The notes below the pieces were generated by a model. That model searched no databases and was not told where the DNA came from. It worked only from the letters and a program-made list of their open reading frames with translations. DNA of 64,000 bases, from the NCBI GenBank assembly GCA_024234395.1, contig JACKOH010000002.1:1736001-1800000 (forward strand), read 5' to 3'. The position numbers were made by a program, and so were the translations under genes. Positions 16,046 to 25,166 of the stretch are shown piece after piece. Within the stretch, counting starts at the first letter, position 1, and every line of letters starts with the position of its first letter. Origin of the DNA: Pseudomonadales bacterium. GTDB taxonomy: Bacteria > Pseudomonadota > Gammaproteobacteria > Pseudomonadales > Pseudohongiellaceae.

Positions 16046-17074
16046 ATGCAACCGGCTGCCTGGTCACTCTCGCTGAGTGTGTCAATCTTCGTCGCCATGG
16101 CAGTGGCAATCTGCGTTTCCGGAACCCGACTGACGGCTATTGCCGATCGCCTCGCCGATCGGTCCGGCATCGGAGAAGCGCTGGTCGGCGGCGTACTCAT
16201 GGGCGCTGTCACCTCTCTATCCGGCAGTGTGCTTTCGGTCACCGCGGCCTGGACCGGCAATCCTCAGCTGGCTGTCGCCAATGCCATCGGCGGTATGGCA
16301 GCGCAGCTCACCTTTCTGGCTGTGGCCGATCTGTGCTACCGGCGAGCCAATCTGGAGCACGCCGCCGCCTCGTCGGAGAACATGCTGCAGGGCACAGTAC
16401 TGATCTGCCTGCTGTCGGTAATCCTCATCTCGGTTTACAGCCCCGCCTGGACGGTGTGGAAGGTGCATCCCGGTACCCCTATTCTGGTGCTGGCCTATGT
16501 TTACGGTATGCGGATTGTGCAGCGTGGCAGGCGGTTTCCGATGTGGAAGCCCACCGCGACGCGGGACACCAGACCGGATGTTGTGCAGCGTGATAATCTG
16601 GAAATGAGCCTGCAGCGGCTGTGGGCCGAATTCGCCGGTCTGGCAGCGATACTCGCACTGTGTGGCTGGATACTGCAGTTTGCCGCCGTCAATATTTCCA
16701 CCGCCACGGGAATCTCCCAGGCAGTGGTCGGCGCTCTGTTCACCGCGGTAACCACCTCCCTGCCGGAACTGGTTACTTCAATTACTGCCGTGCGACGCGG
16801 TGCGCTTACCCTAGCGGTCGGTGGCATTATTGGTGGTAATGCCTACGATTCGCTGTTTCTGGCGTTTTCCGATGTGGCCTACCGGGAGGGATCCATCTAT
16901 CACACCATTCCAGACACAATGCTGTTCTGGATCGGCGTCAACTGCCTGATGACGGCCATTCTGCTGATGGGCCTGTTGTTCCGACAACGCCATGGAATTG
17001 GCGGCATCGGTTTTGAAAGCGTGTTGTTGCTGGTCATCTACCTCGGTGCGGTGGGATTGCTGGTAACGTACTGA
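16046..17074 (+). CDS. CaCA-family sodium/calcium exchanger-like membrane protein
   Basis: The 342-residue membrane protein has about ten hydrophobic helices in two halves. The second alpha-repeat is canonical (TSLPELVTSITAVRRGAL, then GGNAYDS, near residues 230-265). The first alpha-repeat (TSLSGSVLSVTAA, near residue 52) has lost the Pro-Glu that supplies one of the two ion-binding carboxylates. Known relatives swap sodium or protons for calcium; the altered first repeat may change the ion or abolish exchange. The ATG at 16046 lies 102 bp after the SDR gene. Confidence 0.82.
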   Translation: MQPAAWSLSLSVSIFVAMAVAICVSGTRLTAIADRLADRSGIGEALVGGVLMGAVTSLSGSVLSVTAAWTGNPQLAVANAIGGMAAQLTFLAVADLCYRRANLEHAAASSENMLQGTVLICLLSVILISVYSPAWTVWKVHPGTPILVLAYVYGMRIVQRGRRFPMWKPTATRDTRPDVVQRDNLEMSLQRLWAEFAGLAAILALCGWILQFAAVNISTATGISQAVVGALFTAVTTSLPELVTSITAVRRGALTLAVGGIIGGNAYDSLFLAFSDVAYREGSIYHTIPDTMLFWIGVNCLMTAILLMGLLFRQRHGIGGIGFESVLLLVIYLGAVGLLVTY

Positions 17075-17082
17075 CCGGCAGG

Positions 17083-17958
17083 TCAGTCCAGGTGGGTTCG
17101 CAGGTCTACCCGATGGCGCGCAAAGTCCTGCCAGGGGTCGTCGCGGGCACCAAGCCGACGCAGTATATTTTTCAAGTGCCAGCGACGGGGCCGGGTATTA
17201 TGACTGCCCAGTTCTTCCCAATCGATAGGAGTGGCAACAGGAGCGCCTTCGAGTGCTCGCAGGGAATAAGGCGCGATTGCCGTCATGGCGTACTCATTGC
17301 GCAGGTAATCGATGTACACCCGATCGCCACGGGCTGACTTGCGCTGTTCCAGGGTGGCAAGTTCGGGACAACGTCCTACCAGACTCTCGGCCAGGCCTCT
17401 GGACGCTTCTTTGAGCTGGTGAAAATCGGTACCGTGGCGTAGCGGGACGTGGATGTGGACACCTCGGGAGCCGGTCGTCTTGATGAAGGCGGGCAGTTCC
17501 CGTTCAGCCAACAGTGACTGGAGGGCAAAGGCCAGTTCGCGAACCTTTTCGAAGTCATTGTCTGATGGGTCCAGATCGAAAATCATCTGATCCGGTTGTT
17601 CCAGGTCGCGGGCTAGGGAGAGCGGGGCGTGGAATTCCAGCACGTTCTGATTGGCCAGCCAGGCCAGCCCGAGGGGGTTTTTTACCGCCACCATCCGTAT
17701 GAGCTCACCACTTTCTCGGGACGGAACCTGCAGACGCGGGATGCTGTCAGGGTAGTGGTCCGGTACATGCTTCTGAATAAAACCTTTCCTGTCGATGCCA
17801 TCCGGGTAAATTTTCAAGGTCAACGGTCGCCGGTTCAGAAAAGGCAGCATGTAAGCGGCGATTTTCCAGTAATATTCCACCACTTCCCGTTTGGTATAGC
17901 GATTGTACGGAAACAGAATCTTATCGGGATGGGTGACTTCTGGTAAACCGCGTGGCAT
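17083..17958 (-). CDS. LigD polymerase (primase-type) domain protein
   Basis: The 291-residue protein is the archaeo-eukaryotic primase-like polymerase domain of LigD: THPDKILFPYNRYTKREVVE at the start, the metal-binding MIFDLDPSD (about residues 125-133), and the HIHVPL motif after KTTGSRG (near 165). It adds nucleotides during non-homologous end joining. In Pseudomonas-type LigD this domain is the C-terminus of one large protein; here it is a separate gene whose ATG overlaps the end of the ligase gene by one base. No Ku gene is in the window. Confidence 0.92.
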   Translation of the reverse strand: MPRGLPEVTHPDKILFPYNRYTKREVVEYYWKIAAYMLPFLNRRPLTLKIYPDGIDRKGFIQKHVPDHYPDSIPRLQVPSRESGELIRMVAVKNPLGLAWLANQNVLEFHAPLSLARDLEQPDQMIFDLDPSDNDFEKVRELAFALQSLLAERELPAFIKTTGSRGVHIHVPLRHGTDFHQLKEASRGLAESLVGRCPELATLEQRKSARGDRVYIDYLRNEYAMTAIAPYSLRALEGAPVATPIDWEELGSHNTRPRRWHLKNILRRLGARDDPWQDFARHRVDLRTHLD

Positions 17959-18983
17959 CAGCCTTGCTCCGGGACCGCCTGCTCCCGGACCACCTGGCGT
18001 GCCGGCTTGTCCTTGCGCAGGCCAAGGAAGCGGGGATGGCGCAGGCGGCCCTTGTCAGTCCATTCCGTGAAAGCGAACTCGCCGACAAAGCGCGGCGTAA
18101 TCCAGTGGACACCGCTAATCTTTTCAGTTAAGTCGGTGAAGGGCGAGGTTTTGCGCTGGTAGTGCGCCATACGTCGCTGGAACCAGTCGAGGAAATCATT
18201 GCTGAAACCCGTTCCCACTTTGCCAGCATAACAGAGAGAGTTGCCATGACGCTGGTACTGCCAGTAGCCGACCAGCAGGGCGCCGAATCCGTTACGCTTT
18301 CCCTGTGGGTCCGTATAACCACCGATTACCAGCTCCTGTCCGTTATTGCATTTGAATTTCAACCATTGCCGTGATCGACTATGGTGATAGCGGCTGTCCG
18401 CCTGTTTCGCGATCACCCCCTCCCAGCCCTTATTGCAGGCCATTTTCAGGTAGGACTCCCCGTCGCAGTTGATATGGGGCAGGTAACGAATTGTCTGATT
18501 GAATGTCAGCTGTTGCCTGAGCAGTTTTTTGCGCTCACGCAGGGGCACCTGGGTCAGGTCATGCCCGGACAGGTGGAGAAGATCGAAGACGTAGAGCACC
18601 ACGGGATAGCGTTTACACAGGTCTTTACCGGGGTTGGCGATATGCATGCGCTTCTGCAGTCGGGAAAAGCTGGTCACGCCGCGCGCGAAGGTAACGAGCT
18701 CACCATCAAGAATACACTCGACTTCGATACCTGCAATGGCATCGAGTATCTCAGGGTAATAGGCATTCTGTAATTTGCGGTTGCGTGAGCAAATGCTGGA
18801 CTGGCTTCCCCTGCAGAAGACCAGGCAACGCTGACCATCCAGTTTACGTTCGAAGATCCAGCTGTCTGCCGAAAAATGCTGGTGGGAAAGAGTCGCCAGC
18901 ATCGGGGCGGTCCAGGAGGGCATGGCTTTGCGTCGGGCCTGCTCCGGCAGACTGGCGGGTCGCTGACGGCGATCGTTGGTCAC
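17958..18983 (-). CDS. LigD-type ATP-dependent DNA ligase
   Basis: The 341-residue protein has the nucleotidyltransferase motifs of ATP-dependent ligases: motif I ERKLDGQR with the AMP-accepting Lys (about residue 46), motif III YVFDLLHL, motif IV EGVIAKQ and motif V WLKFKC, then an OB-fold ending in the LigD-typical HPRFLGLRKDKPA. It seals nicks and double-strand ends. It begins 5 bp after the phosphoesterase gene and ends overlapping the polymerase gene, so the three domains of a normal LigD are read in the order PE-ligase-polymerase from one transcript but from three frames, each with its own start. Confidence 0.93.
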   Translation of the reverse strand: MTNDRRQRPASLPEQARRKAMPSWTAPMLATLSHQHFSADSWIFERKLDGQRCLVFCRGSQSSICSRNRKLQNAYYPEILDAIAGIEVECILDGELVTFARGVTSFSRLQKRMHIANPGKDLCKRYPVVLYVFDLLHLSGHDLTQVPLRERKKLLRQQLTFNQTIRYLPHINCDGESYLKMACNKGWEGVIAKQADSRYHHSRSRQWLKFKCNNGQELVIGGYTDPQGKRNGFGALLVGYWQYQRHGNSLCYAGKVGTGFSNDFLDWFQRRMAHYQRKTSPFTDLTEKISGVHWITPRFVGEFAFTEWTDKGRLRHPRFLGLRKDKPARQVVREQAVPEQG

Positions 18984-18988
18984 TGACT

Positions 18989-19591
18989 CTAACCTCTACT
19001 CTCACCGGCACTCTCGTCTTCGGCGATTTCCCCAAGGGATCGCCCGGACCGGACGGAATCCGGTTCGCTGCTCACGGGATTGCGCCGTCCGTCCGCAGCC
19101 CTGTCATCCAGTTTGAAAATGAGCCACTGCGCTTCAGAATCGGCATTTTCCATCCTTGCCATGGCATAGCCTCCCTGCAGTTTTTCTCCCCGCAGCCAGA
19201 TCTTGAAGCTGCCATCCTCGAGTCGCTCCAGCAGATCTTTCTCACTGTCGCAACCCTTGTCCAACGGGCTGAAAGTACCGCAATCCCAGATCATGACAGT
19301 ACCGCCCCCGTATTGCCTCTCTGGAATGCGGCCCTCAAAGTTTTGATAGTCCAGCGGGTGGTCTTCGGTGCGAACGGCAAGGCGCTTTTCCCCTGCTGCG
19401 GTTGATAGGCCCTTGGGAACTGCCCAGGATTTAAGAACTCCACCCAGCTCCAGGCGAAAATCATAGTGCAGGTTGCTGGCATCGTGCTTCTGTATCACGA
19501 AGGCCGGCTTTCTGCCGGATGACCCACCCCTGGGTTCTCCGCTTTTTTCCAGGTTCCGCTTGCTCCGGTAATCGGCTAATTTCCTGTTCAT
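18989..19591 (-). CDS. LigD 3'-phosphoesterase domain protein
   Basis: The 200-residue protein is the 3'-phosphoesterase domain of LigD: the His/Asp active-site segment VIQKHDASNLHYDFRLELGG (about residues 31-50), then LKSWAVPKG and HPLDYQNFEGRIPERQYGGG. It trims 3'-phosphates and ribonucleotides at broken ends. Normally fused to the ligase, it is a free-standing gene here, first in a three-gene run. The C-terminal 40 residues are charged and low in complexity, like the linker that joins PE to ligase in fused LigD. Confidence 0.92.
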   Translation of the reverse strand: MNRKLADYRSKRNLEKSGEPRGGSSGRKPAFVIQKHDASNLHYDFRLELGGVLKSWAVPKGLSTAAGEKRLAVRTEDHPLDYQNFEGRIPERQYGGGTVMIWDCGTFSPLDKGCDSEKDLLERLEDGSFKIWLRGEKLQGGYAMARMENADSEAQWLIFKLDDRAADGRRNPVSSEPDSVRSGRSLGEIAEDESAGESRG

Positions 19592-19709
19592 ATCCGATAA
19601 CTCTACGCTGCCGGTCCCGCCGGACTACACGCCCGACTGGTGCCTGTCAGGTTGTTCAGAATTTCCGCGTCGACCGCTCCGGTGGTACCTGATTGGGGGG
19701 CTGTTACTG

Positions 19710-20105
19710 TTACTGCTGTGTACTGACCAACGGAATCCAGGTGTCTATACTGGAAATCGTACAGGACGGTGAAAAACTCCCTGGAAATTCTATTTCATCC
19801 CCCGGGTTCAGGCAGATACCGGAACGTGATTCGAATTGCAGTGTGTTAAATGCCAGGTCGGGCTCGCAGGCGCCAATCAGATTCAACCGGTAATAATCGT
19901 TGATGGCCCGCTCGATAACGATTGCTTCCTCGGAAAGTGGCTGCCAGCTTTCTATCTGTCTCACAAAGCAGATGGACTGCACACTGCGGCCCGGTTCGCC
20001 CAGCGCAATGGCTTGCTCACGGCGGTCCTGCGATCCGGCACAGGCGGTCAGAAACGGAATCAGTGCAAGAATCAGTGAGATGGATAGGATCGGTTGCTTA
20101 GGCAT
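19710..20105 (-). CDS. Small lipoprotein, DUF6491-like
   Basis: The 131-residue protein has a lipoprotein signal with lipobox LTAC (Cys about residue 22) followed by a short domain with the pattern CFVRQIESWQPL, then YRLNLIGACEPD and SRSGICLNPGD, resembling DUF6491-type lipoproteins of gammaproteobacteria. The ATG at 20105 is chosen over an upstream in-frame codon because it begins the signal peptide and follows GGGAGA. Function unknown. Confidence 0.72.
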   Translation of the reverse strand: MPKQPILSISLILALIPFLTACAGSQDRREQAIALGEPGRSVQSICFVRQIESWQPLSEEAIVIERAINDYYRLNLIGACEPDLAFNTLQFESRSGICLNPGDEIEFPGSFSPSCTISSIDTWIPLVSTQQ

Positions 20106-20258
20106 GTTATCTCCCGTGTTTCGAAAAAGCTGGCTTTCTGCAGCAGCGTTACATTGTTCAAAACAACCGGTCAGCCGGAAAGTTCCATCTGAAGAGACTA
20201 AGCTTTCGGTAACATTGTCTCCATCCACCTTCTCCCGGTGCTTGCGGATTCAATCCGG

Positions 20259-20417
20259 TCAGGCATCCAGATCCTGCATCTGACGGTTGATAAGGTCCCG
20301 TTCCAGACGCTGAAGTGTCTCAATCAGAAAGTCGACTGCCTGTTTTCTGGAGCCGAATACGCGTGCCTTGACCGCCAGGTCAATGGTCTTTTCCAGTCTT
20401 ACAATATCGCTGTTCAT
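20259..20417 (-). CDS. Small helical hypothetical protein
   Basis: A 52-codon frame from the ATG at 20417 encodes a helix-rich, charged peptide (SDIVRLEKTIDLAVKARVFG, then KQAVDFLIETLQRLERDL). The frame remains open upstream to 20537, but that part does not look like protein. The composition resembles small antitoxin-like or regulatory proteins, yet no toxin gene is adjacent. I do not recognise a family. Confidence 0.4.
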   Translation of the reverse strand: MNSDIVRLEKTIDLAVKARVFGSRKQAVDFLIETLQRLERDLINRQMQDLDA

Positions 20418-20598
20418 AGCTCGCACTCTCAACAAATCCATTCTATATCGAAGCCTAACAGATGACTGCCCGGCTGGCATCAGGAACTCACAGGCTGCTA
20501 ATGGAACATTCAGTCCATTCGCGGATATCCGTAACAATCATGTCCGTCGGTCATCCTCCGGCCTTTAAATTGGCAGGTACTTCAACTAGGATGAGGGC

Positions 20599-21846
20599 TT
20601 GCATTCGCAGGTGGGAGTCGTGAGTCTGATCCAGAGATACCAACGAATTCGTCAACAGAGTCTCGCGCTTTGCCGGTCCCTGAGCGCTGAAGACATGACT
20701 GCCCAGTCCATGCCTGACGCCAGCCCCGCGAAGTGGCATCTGGCCCATACAACCTGGTTCTTCGAAACCTTCCTGCTGCTGGAGCGTGGACATAAGCCGC
20801 GTAATCCCGACTATCAATTTCTTTTCAATTCCTACTACCACAGTAAGGGCGCGCAGTATCGTCGGCCGTTGCGGGGGCTGATAACCCGCCCCGGGGTCGC
20901 CGAGATTATCGATTACCGGACCCATGTGGACGCGGCGGTTTGCAGGCTACTGGAAGAGGATGATCCGCAGATCAATCAGCTGGTGGAAACCGGACTGCAT
21001 CATGAAATGCAACATCAGGAACTGATGCTGACCGATATCCTGCACCTGTTTTCACTCAACCCCCTGCTTTCCGCGATCTTTGAAAGCGGCGGCGAAACGG
21101 GTGCGTCCGGGTCCTGCCCCGCGTCGACATGGCGTGAAATGAACGAACAACTTGCGGAGGTCGGGCGCGATCGTGGTGACGGATTCGTCTACGATTGCGA
21201 GTGCCCCAGACATAAGATCTGGCTGACCCCCTTCTCCATCCAGCGCCGCCTGGTGACCAACGCAGAGTGGCTGGAATTTATTGAAGATGGCGGTTATGGC
21301 GACCCCTTGCTGTGGTTATCTGACGGTTGGAGCTGTAAAGAGAAGAACAACTGGCACGCTCCCGCCTACTGGCAGCAAAAAGAAGGGTGCTGGATGCAAT
21401 ACGGACTCGACGGTCTGCAGGTTCTGCAGGCTGATGCGCCGGTATGCCATGTCAGTTATTACGAGGCGCAGGCTTACGCACGGTGGGCCAGTAAGCGGTT
21501 ACCAAGGGAACATGAGCTGGAAGTGATCGCGCGGGCACAGAAGATTGATGGTAATTTCCTGGAATCTGATCACTGGCGGCCCCGCGCCGTTCAGGATGCT
21601 GGCGCGAACCAGCTCTACGGAGACGTGTGGGAATGGACCGGGAGCGCGTTTCAGGCGTATCCGGGATTCAAGGCAGAGCAGGGGGCATTGGCTGAATACA
21701 ATGGAAAATTTATGTGCAATCAGCTGGTACTTCGCGGCGGGAGTTGTGTGACCCCGATTGAGCAACTACGTTCCAGCTATCGCAATTTCTTTTATCCGTG
21801 GCAGCGCTGGCAGTTCACCGGTTTGCGCCTGGCACGGGATGACTGA
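20599..21846 (+). CDS. egtB: Ergothioneine biosynthesis protein EgtB
   Basis: The 415-residue protein joins an N-terminal DinB-like domain with the iron-binding His residues (WHLAHTTWFFETF near residue 50 and the HHEMQHQEL motif near 134-142) to a C-terminal formylglycine-generating-enzyme-type domain (VCHVSYYEAQAYARWASK, later LRGGSCVTP). It is the non-heme iron sulfoxide synthase that couples hercynine with a thiol substrate. egtD follows 17 bp later, completing the core pathway. The start is uncertain: the frame opens with TTG at 20599, and GTG codons at 20611 and 20620 are alternatives. Confidence 0.93.
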   Translation: MHSQVGVVSLIQRYQRIRQQSLALCRSLSAEDMTAQSMPDASPAKWHLAHTTWFFETFLLLERGHKPRNPDYQFLFNSYYHSKGAQYRRPLRGLITRPGVAEIIDYRTHVDAAVCRLLEEDDPQINQLVETGLHHEMQHQELMLTDILHLFSLNPLLSAIFESGGETGASGSCPASTWREMNEQLAEVGRDRGDGFVYDCECPRHKIWLTPFSIQRRLVTNAEWLEFIEDGGYGDPLLWLSDGWSCKEKNNWHAPAYWQQKEGCWMQYGLDGLQVLQADAPVCHVSYYEAQAYARWASKRLPREHELEVIARAQKIDGNFLESDHWRPRAVQDAGANQLYGDVWEWTGSAFQAYPGFKAEQGALAEYNGKFMCNQLVLRGGSCVTPIEQLRSSYRNFFYPWQRWQFTGLRLARDD

Positions 21847-21863
21847 CAATTATGGAGCGGATC

Positions 21864-22850
21864 ATGAACACCCTGGAGGCAACTGGACGGCAGAGAAAAC
21901 TGGCTCTGGATTGTGAGATAGATCATGTGTTCTATAATGATGTTATTAACGGGCTGTCGGCGACCAGAAAGAACCTTGCTCCCAAATACTTTTATGACAC
22001 CCGGGGCTCACGATACTTCGACGCTATCTGTCGATTGCCGGAATATTACCCTTATCGGGTTGAGTTGCGGCTGTTACACCAGGTGGCCGCAGAGTTGAAT
22101 CAACTTCTTGAACGTCCCCTGAACATCATCGAATTCGGTGCCGGCTCCCTGGAGAAAATTCAACCCCTGCTGAGCACTATGGAGTGTATCGATTCATACG
22201 TACCCATCGATATATCCGCCGAGAGTCTTAAACAGGCCTGCCAGACGCTCATCGAAAAATTCCCCGGGCTCGAAATTCTGCCAATTGCCGCTGACTTCAC
22301 TACCGAAGTTGAAATTCCCCCATCCGATGCCGCTGATTTCGGATTTTTTCCAGGTTCCACCATTGGCAATTACACGCCGTCCGATGCTGTCGACTTTCTG
22401 AGAGCTGCTAGGCAGAGCCTGGGCGCTGATGCCTATCTGTTGATCGGAGTCGACACCAAGAAGTCCGCCAGGCTGCTGCACCGTGCTTACAATGATCGCG
22501 AGGGAATTACTGCCAGGTTTAATCTCAACATACTTCATCGTATCAATCGTGAACTGAATGGCGACATCAATCTGCACAAGTTTGAACACTATGCCTTTTA
22601 TAATCCGCATCGGGGCCGGATTGAAATGCATCTGGTCAGCACTGACGAGCAGGTCTGTACCATTGGTGACGAAACCATTCACTTTAATCAGGGAGAAAGC
22701 ATACACACTGAAAATTCGTATAAATATACACCTGAGGAATTTACAGCATTGGCCGGTAATGCCGGTTGGCGGATAAGCAGAGAGTGGATGGCAGATAAAA
22801 ACCTGTTCAGTGTTTTTCTACTCAGCACCGGGTCGCAGGCCAGTGATTGA
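21864..22850 (+). CDS. egtD: L-histidine N-alpha-methyltransferase EgtD
   Basis: The 328-residue protein is a SAM-dependent methyltransferase of the EgtD family: LAPKYFYDTRGSRYFDAICR and PEYYPYRVE near the N-terminus, then the SAM-binding IIEFGAGSLEKIQPLL and DFGFFPGSTIGNY. It trimethylates histidine to hercynine, the substrate of EgtB encoded just upstream. The ATG at 21864 is preferred because GGAG lies six bases before it; another ATG at 21852 would add four residues. Confidence 0.94.
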   Translation: MNTLEATGRQRKLALDCEIDHVFYNDVINGLSATRKNLAPKYFYDTRGSRYFDAICRLPEYYPYRVELRLLHQVAAELNQLLERPLNIIEFGAGSLEKIQPLLSTMECIDSYVPIDISAESLKQACQTLIEKFPGLEILPIAADFTTEVEIPPSDAADFGFFPGSTIGNYTPSDAVDFLRAARQSLGADAYLLIGVDTKKSARLLHRAYNDREGITARFNLNILHRINRELNGDINLHKFEHYAFYNPHRGRIEMHLVSTDEQVCTIGDETIHFNQGESIHTENSYKYTPEEFTALAGNAGWRISREWMADKNLFSVFLLSTGSQASD

Positions 22851-23195
22851 GTTTGCCGAAATTGAATTCGGCAGTTCCCGCAGAGCGGTACCCGGATGGA
22901 CCTTTCAGAAACAACATGACCACCAGAGATCTGCAGGCGCTGTGCAGGTTTTTTCGCAGGCTGCCCGGAAACTGAGGGGGCGCTACCGGCACCGGACTGT
23001 CGAGTTCATTCCGTTGGCAGGCATTACCCGGCGCCGCACGCAGCGGTAATGCAAAATTCCGGTCTACGGGGTTGTCGGGGGTTTCCCTGGCAGAAAAGAT
23101 CAGGCCCTGTGTTTTGAATCGCGACCGGATGTTGGGTTATGGTAACAACGCAGTCGTTGGCGAGACATCATCCGGCAATCTGCAGGGAGGAGAGC
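22851..23195. other. Intergenic region after egtD
   Basis: No gene is evident in these 345 bp. A 7-bp perfect stem TGCCGAA/TTCGGCA with a six-base loop (22854-22873) lies directly after egtD and may be a weak terminator, although no T-tract follows. The rest should hold the promoter of the STAS-like gene. Confidence 0.4.
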
Positions 23196-23552
23196 ATGTT
23201 GAGTATCAATGGCCCCAATGAAAACCGTGTCATGACGGTGATCGTCAGCGGGGAACTCACCCGCGAGGATTATGCGCGGTTATTACCGGAACTGGAAAAA
23301 ATCCTGGAGAAGTTCGAGTCACTGAGATTTTTTATCCGACTCCGGGACTTTGAAGGGTTTGAGGCCGGGGCCGTCTGGGAAGATCTCAAATTCGATGTTA
23401 AACACAGTGATCAGTACGGCAGGTCGGCCATTGTCGGCAGCAACAGATGGGAAAAATGGGCGACGCAGATCGCCAATCTGTTTTTCAGCGCCGAGATGAA
23501 GTTCTTCCCAGAGGAAGATCGGGAGCAGGGCTGGGTCTGGGTAAACAGCTGA
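23196..23552 (+). CDS. SpoIIAA/STAS-like protein
   Basis: The 118-residue protein has the layout of SpoIIAA-like STAS proteins: a beta-strand start (NRVMTVIVSGELTREDYARL), a central FFIRLRDFEGFEAG, and AIVGSNRWEKWATQIANLFF followed by KFFPEEDREQGWVWV at the end. Such proteins are small cytoplasmic factors of unclear role, some linked to lipid or stress response. The ATG at 23196 follows a strong GGGAGGAG; the frame upstream of it is unsupported. Confidence 0.8.
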   Translation: MLSINGPNENRVMTVIVSGELTREDYARLLPELEKILEKFESLRFFIRLRDFEGFEAGAVWEDLKFDVKHSDQYGRSAIVGSNRWEKWATQIANLFFSAEMKFFPEEDREQGWVWVNS

Positions 23553-23592
23553 CCGCTCGTCCATACGGAAAACCTGTCGGCAGTTCTGCTTT

Positions 23593-25155
23593 TTAATCGG
23601 GGATCCGGTACAACTGCTCCAGATACTTACCGATCGCGTCGTCCCAGGTGAAGCGGGAGCGGGCGGCGGCCCGGGCGAGAGTCTGCCATTGTTTTGGTTG
23701 TTGCCTGAACAGATCCAGACTTTGTTCCAGCGTGGCGAGCAGATAACGCTGTTTTTCGGCCAGGTTGGTACCGCCGAAACTGAAACCGTTCTCGCCGTTT
23801 TTCACGGTGTCGTTGAGCCCGCCGACCTGGTGCACCAGGCAGGGCACGCCGGCCCGCATGGCCAGCATCTGGCTGATGCCGCAGGGCTCATAGATGCTGG
23901 GCATGAGAAACAGGTCGCCGAAGCCGTACAGCGCTTCCGACAGAGGTTCCGAATAGCCTTCCAGGTACAGGAAGTTGTCGTGTTCGCGCATCATGCGGGT
24001 GAAAAAACGCGCGTAGTCGGGGTCGCCGCTGCCCAGCATGATGAAACTGGCCGGCGCCAGTTGTTGCAGCAGCCGCTCCATCACGGAGACGCCGTCCAGT
24101 TCCTGCACCAGCAGAAACAGTTTCTGCGCGGTCAGGCGCCCGATCGAAACCAGACAGGGATGGGGCACGTCACCCGAGGACCGGAACTGGCCGAGACGCT
24201 TCAGTGCGTAGTAGTAACCCGGTGCCTTGTCGGGCGATTTCTCCAGCCACTGGTCCAGGCTCTGTTCGATCAAGGCGAAAGTTTGTGCCGGGGAAGCGGT
24301 TTCTGGTATGACATCGTACTCGCAGCCATTCAAAATCCCCAGCAGGCGGCCGTCGGCATCGACCCACTGCAGGTCCCCCTCCAGTCCCTCACCGCCGACG
24401 ATTCCTTCCGACCAGTTGCTGGGCCGCAGAATTTCCCGTGCATAGGTGGGTGACACTGTGTGCACACGGTCCGCGAGGTTGATGCCGGTGCGCATCAGGT
24501 TGATGCAGTCCCGGTGCAGTGGGTCCACGATGGCGTGCGGTTGGTAGGGCAGACCCGGGAACCAGGATTCCAGCGCCGACAGCACGCCACGCAGCGGTCG
24601 CACGCCCTGTAACGACAGATTATGGATGGTATAGACGGCAGGCAGTTTCCGGAGACCGGCATGGCGGGGATCGAAGGCCCGTAACAGCAGCAATACCGAG
24701 GCGTGCCAGTCGTGACAGTGCAGCACCTGTAACGGGGGCAGGATCTGCTGCCGAAACAGTTCGGCGACCGCGGCACAGAACAGGGCAAACTTGTGGGCAT
24801 CGGTAGCGAACGGGCCGGCATTGTCGTCGATATAGATGCGGCCGGCTCCGCCCGCCGAGAACAGCGGATGTTCCAGAACGACGTGGTGCACGTTGTCGAC
24901 GGCGCGCGCTGACTTGACCTCGAAAACGCTGACCGATTCAGTCGCACCGCAGAACGCCACCTGCAGCCGGGTCAGTTCCCGGGACTCGCAGAGGTGGATG
25001 AAACTGCCGTATCCGGGTGTTATCACCGACACGCGGTGGCCAGCCCGGGACAGACCGATGGGCAGATCGCGGATTACGTCACCCAGTCCACCTACCTTAC
25101 CACCCGGCAGGGCATCGTTCTCGGCGGCCACCAGGCCAATGTGCATCGCTTTCAT
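23593..25155 (-). CDS. glgA: Glycogen synthase
   Basis: The 520-residue GT5 enzyme transfers glucose from ADP-glucose to the growing alpha-1,4-glucan. It shows the N-terminal KVGGLGD nucleotide-binding motif (residues 20-26), HCHDWHASVL in the first Rossmann domain, and the C-terminal SIYEPCGISQMLAM motif with catalytic Glu. It is the last gene of the glycogen operon, 11 bp after glgC. The ORF is complete and of normal length. Confidence 0.95.
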   Translation of the reverse strand: MKAMHIGLVAAENDALPGGKVGGLGDVIRDLPIGLSRAGHRVSVITPGYGSFIHLCESRELTRLQVAFCGATESVSVFEVKSARAVDNVHHVVLEHPLFSAGGAGRIYIDDNAGPFATDAHKFALFCAAVAELFRQQILPPLQVLHCHDWHASVLLLLRAFDPRHAGLRKLPAVYTIHNLSLQGVRPLRGVLSALESWFPGLPYQPHAIVDPLHRDCINLMRTGINLADRVHTVSPTYAREILRPSNWSEGIVGGEGLEGDLQWVDADGRLLGILNGCEYDVIPETASPAQTFALIEQSLDQWLEKSPDKAPGYYYALKRLGQFRSSGDVPHPCLVSIGRLTAQKLFLLVQELDGVSVMERLLQQLAPASFIMLGSGDPDYARFFTRMMREHDNFLYLEGYSEPLSEALYGFGDLFLMPSIYEPCGISQMLAMRAGVPCLVHQVGGLNDTVKNGENGFSFGGTNLAEKQRYLLATLEQSLDLFRQQPKQWQTLARAAARSRFTWDDAIGKYLEQLYRIPD

Positions 25156-25166
25156 GCGCTGACCTG

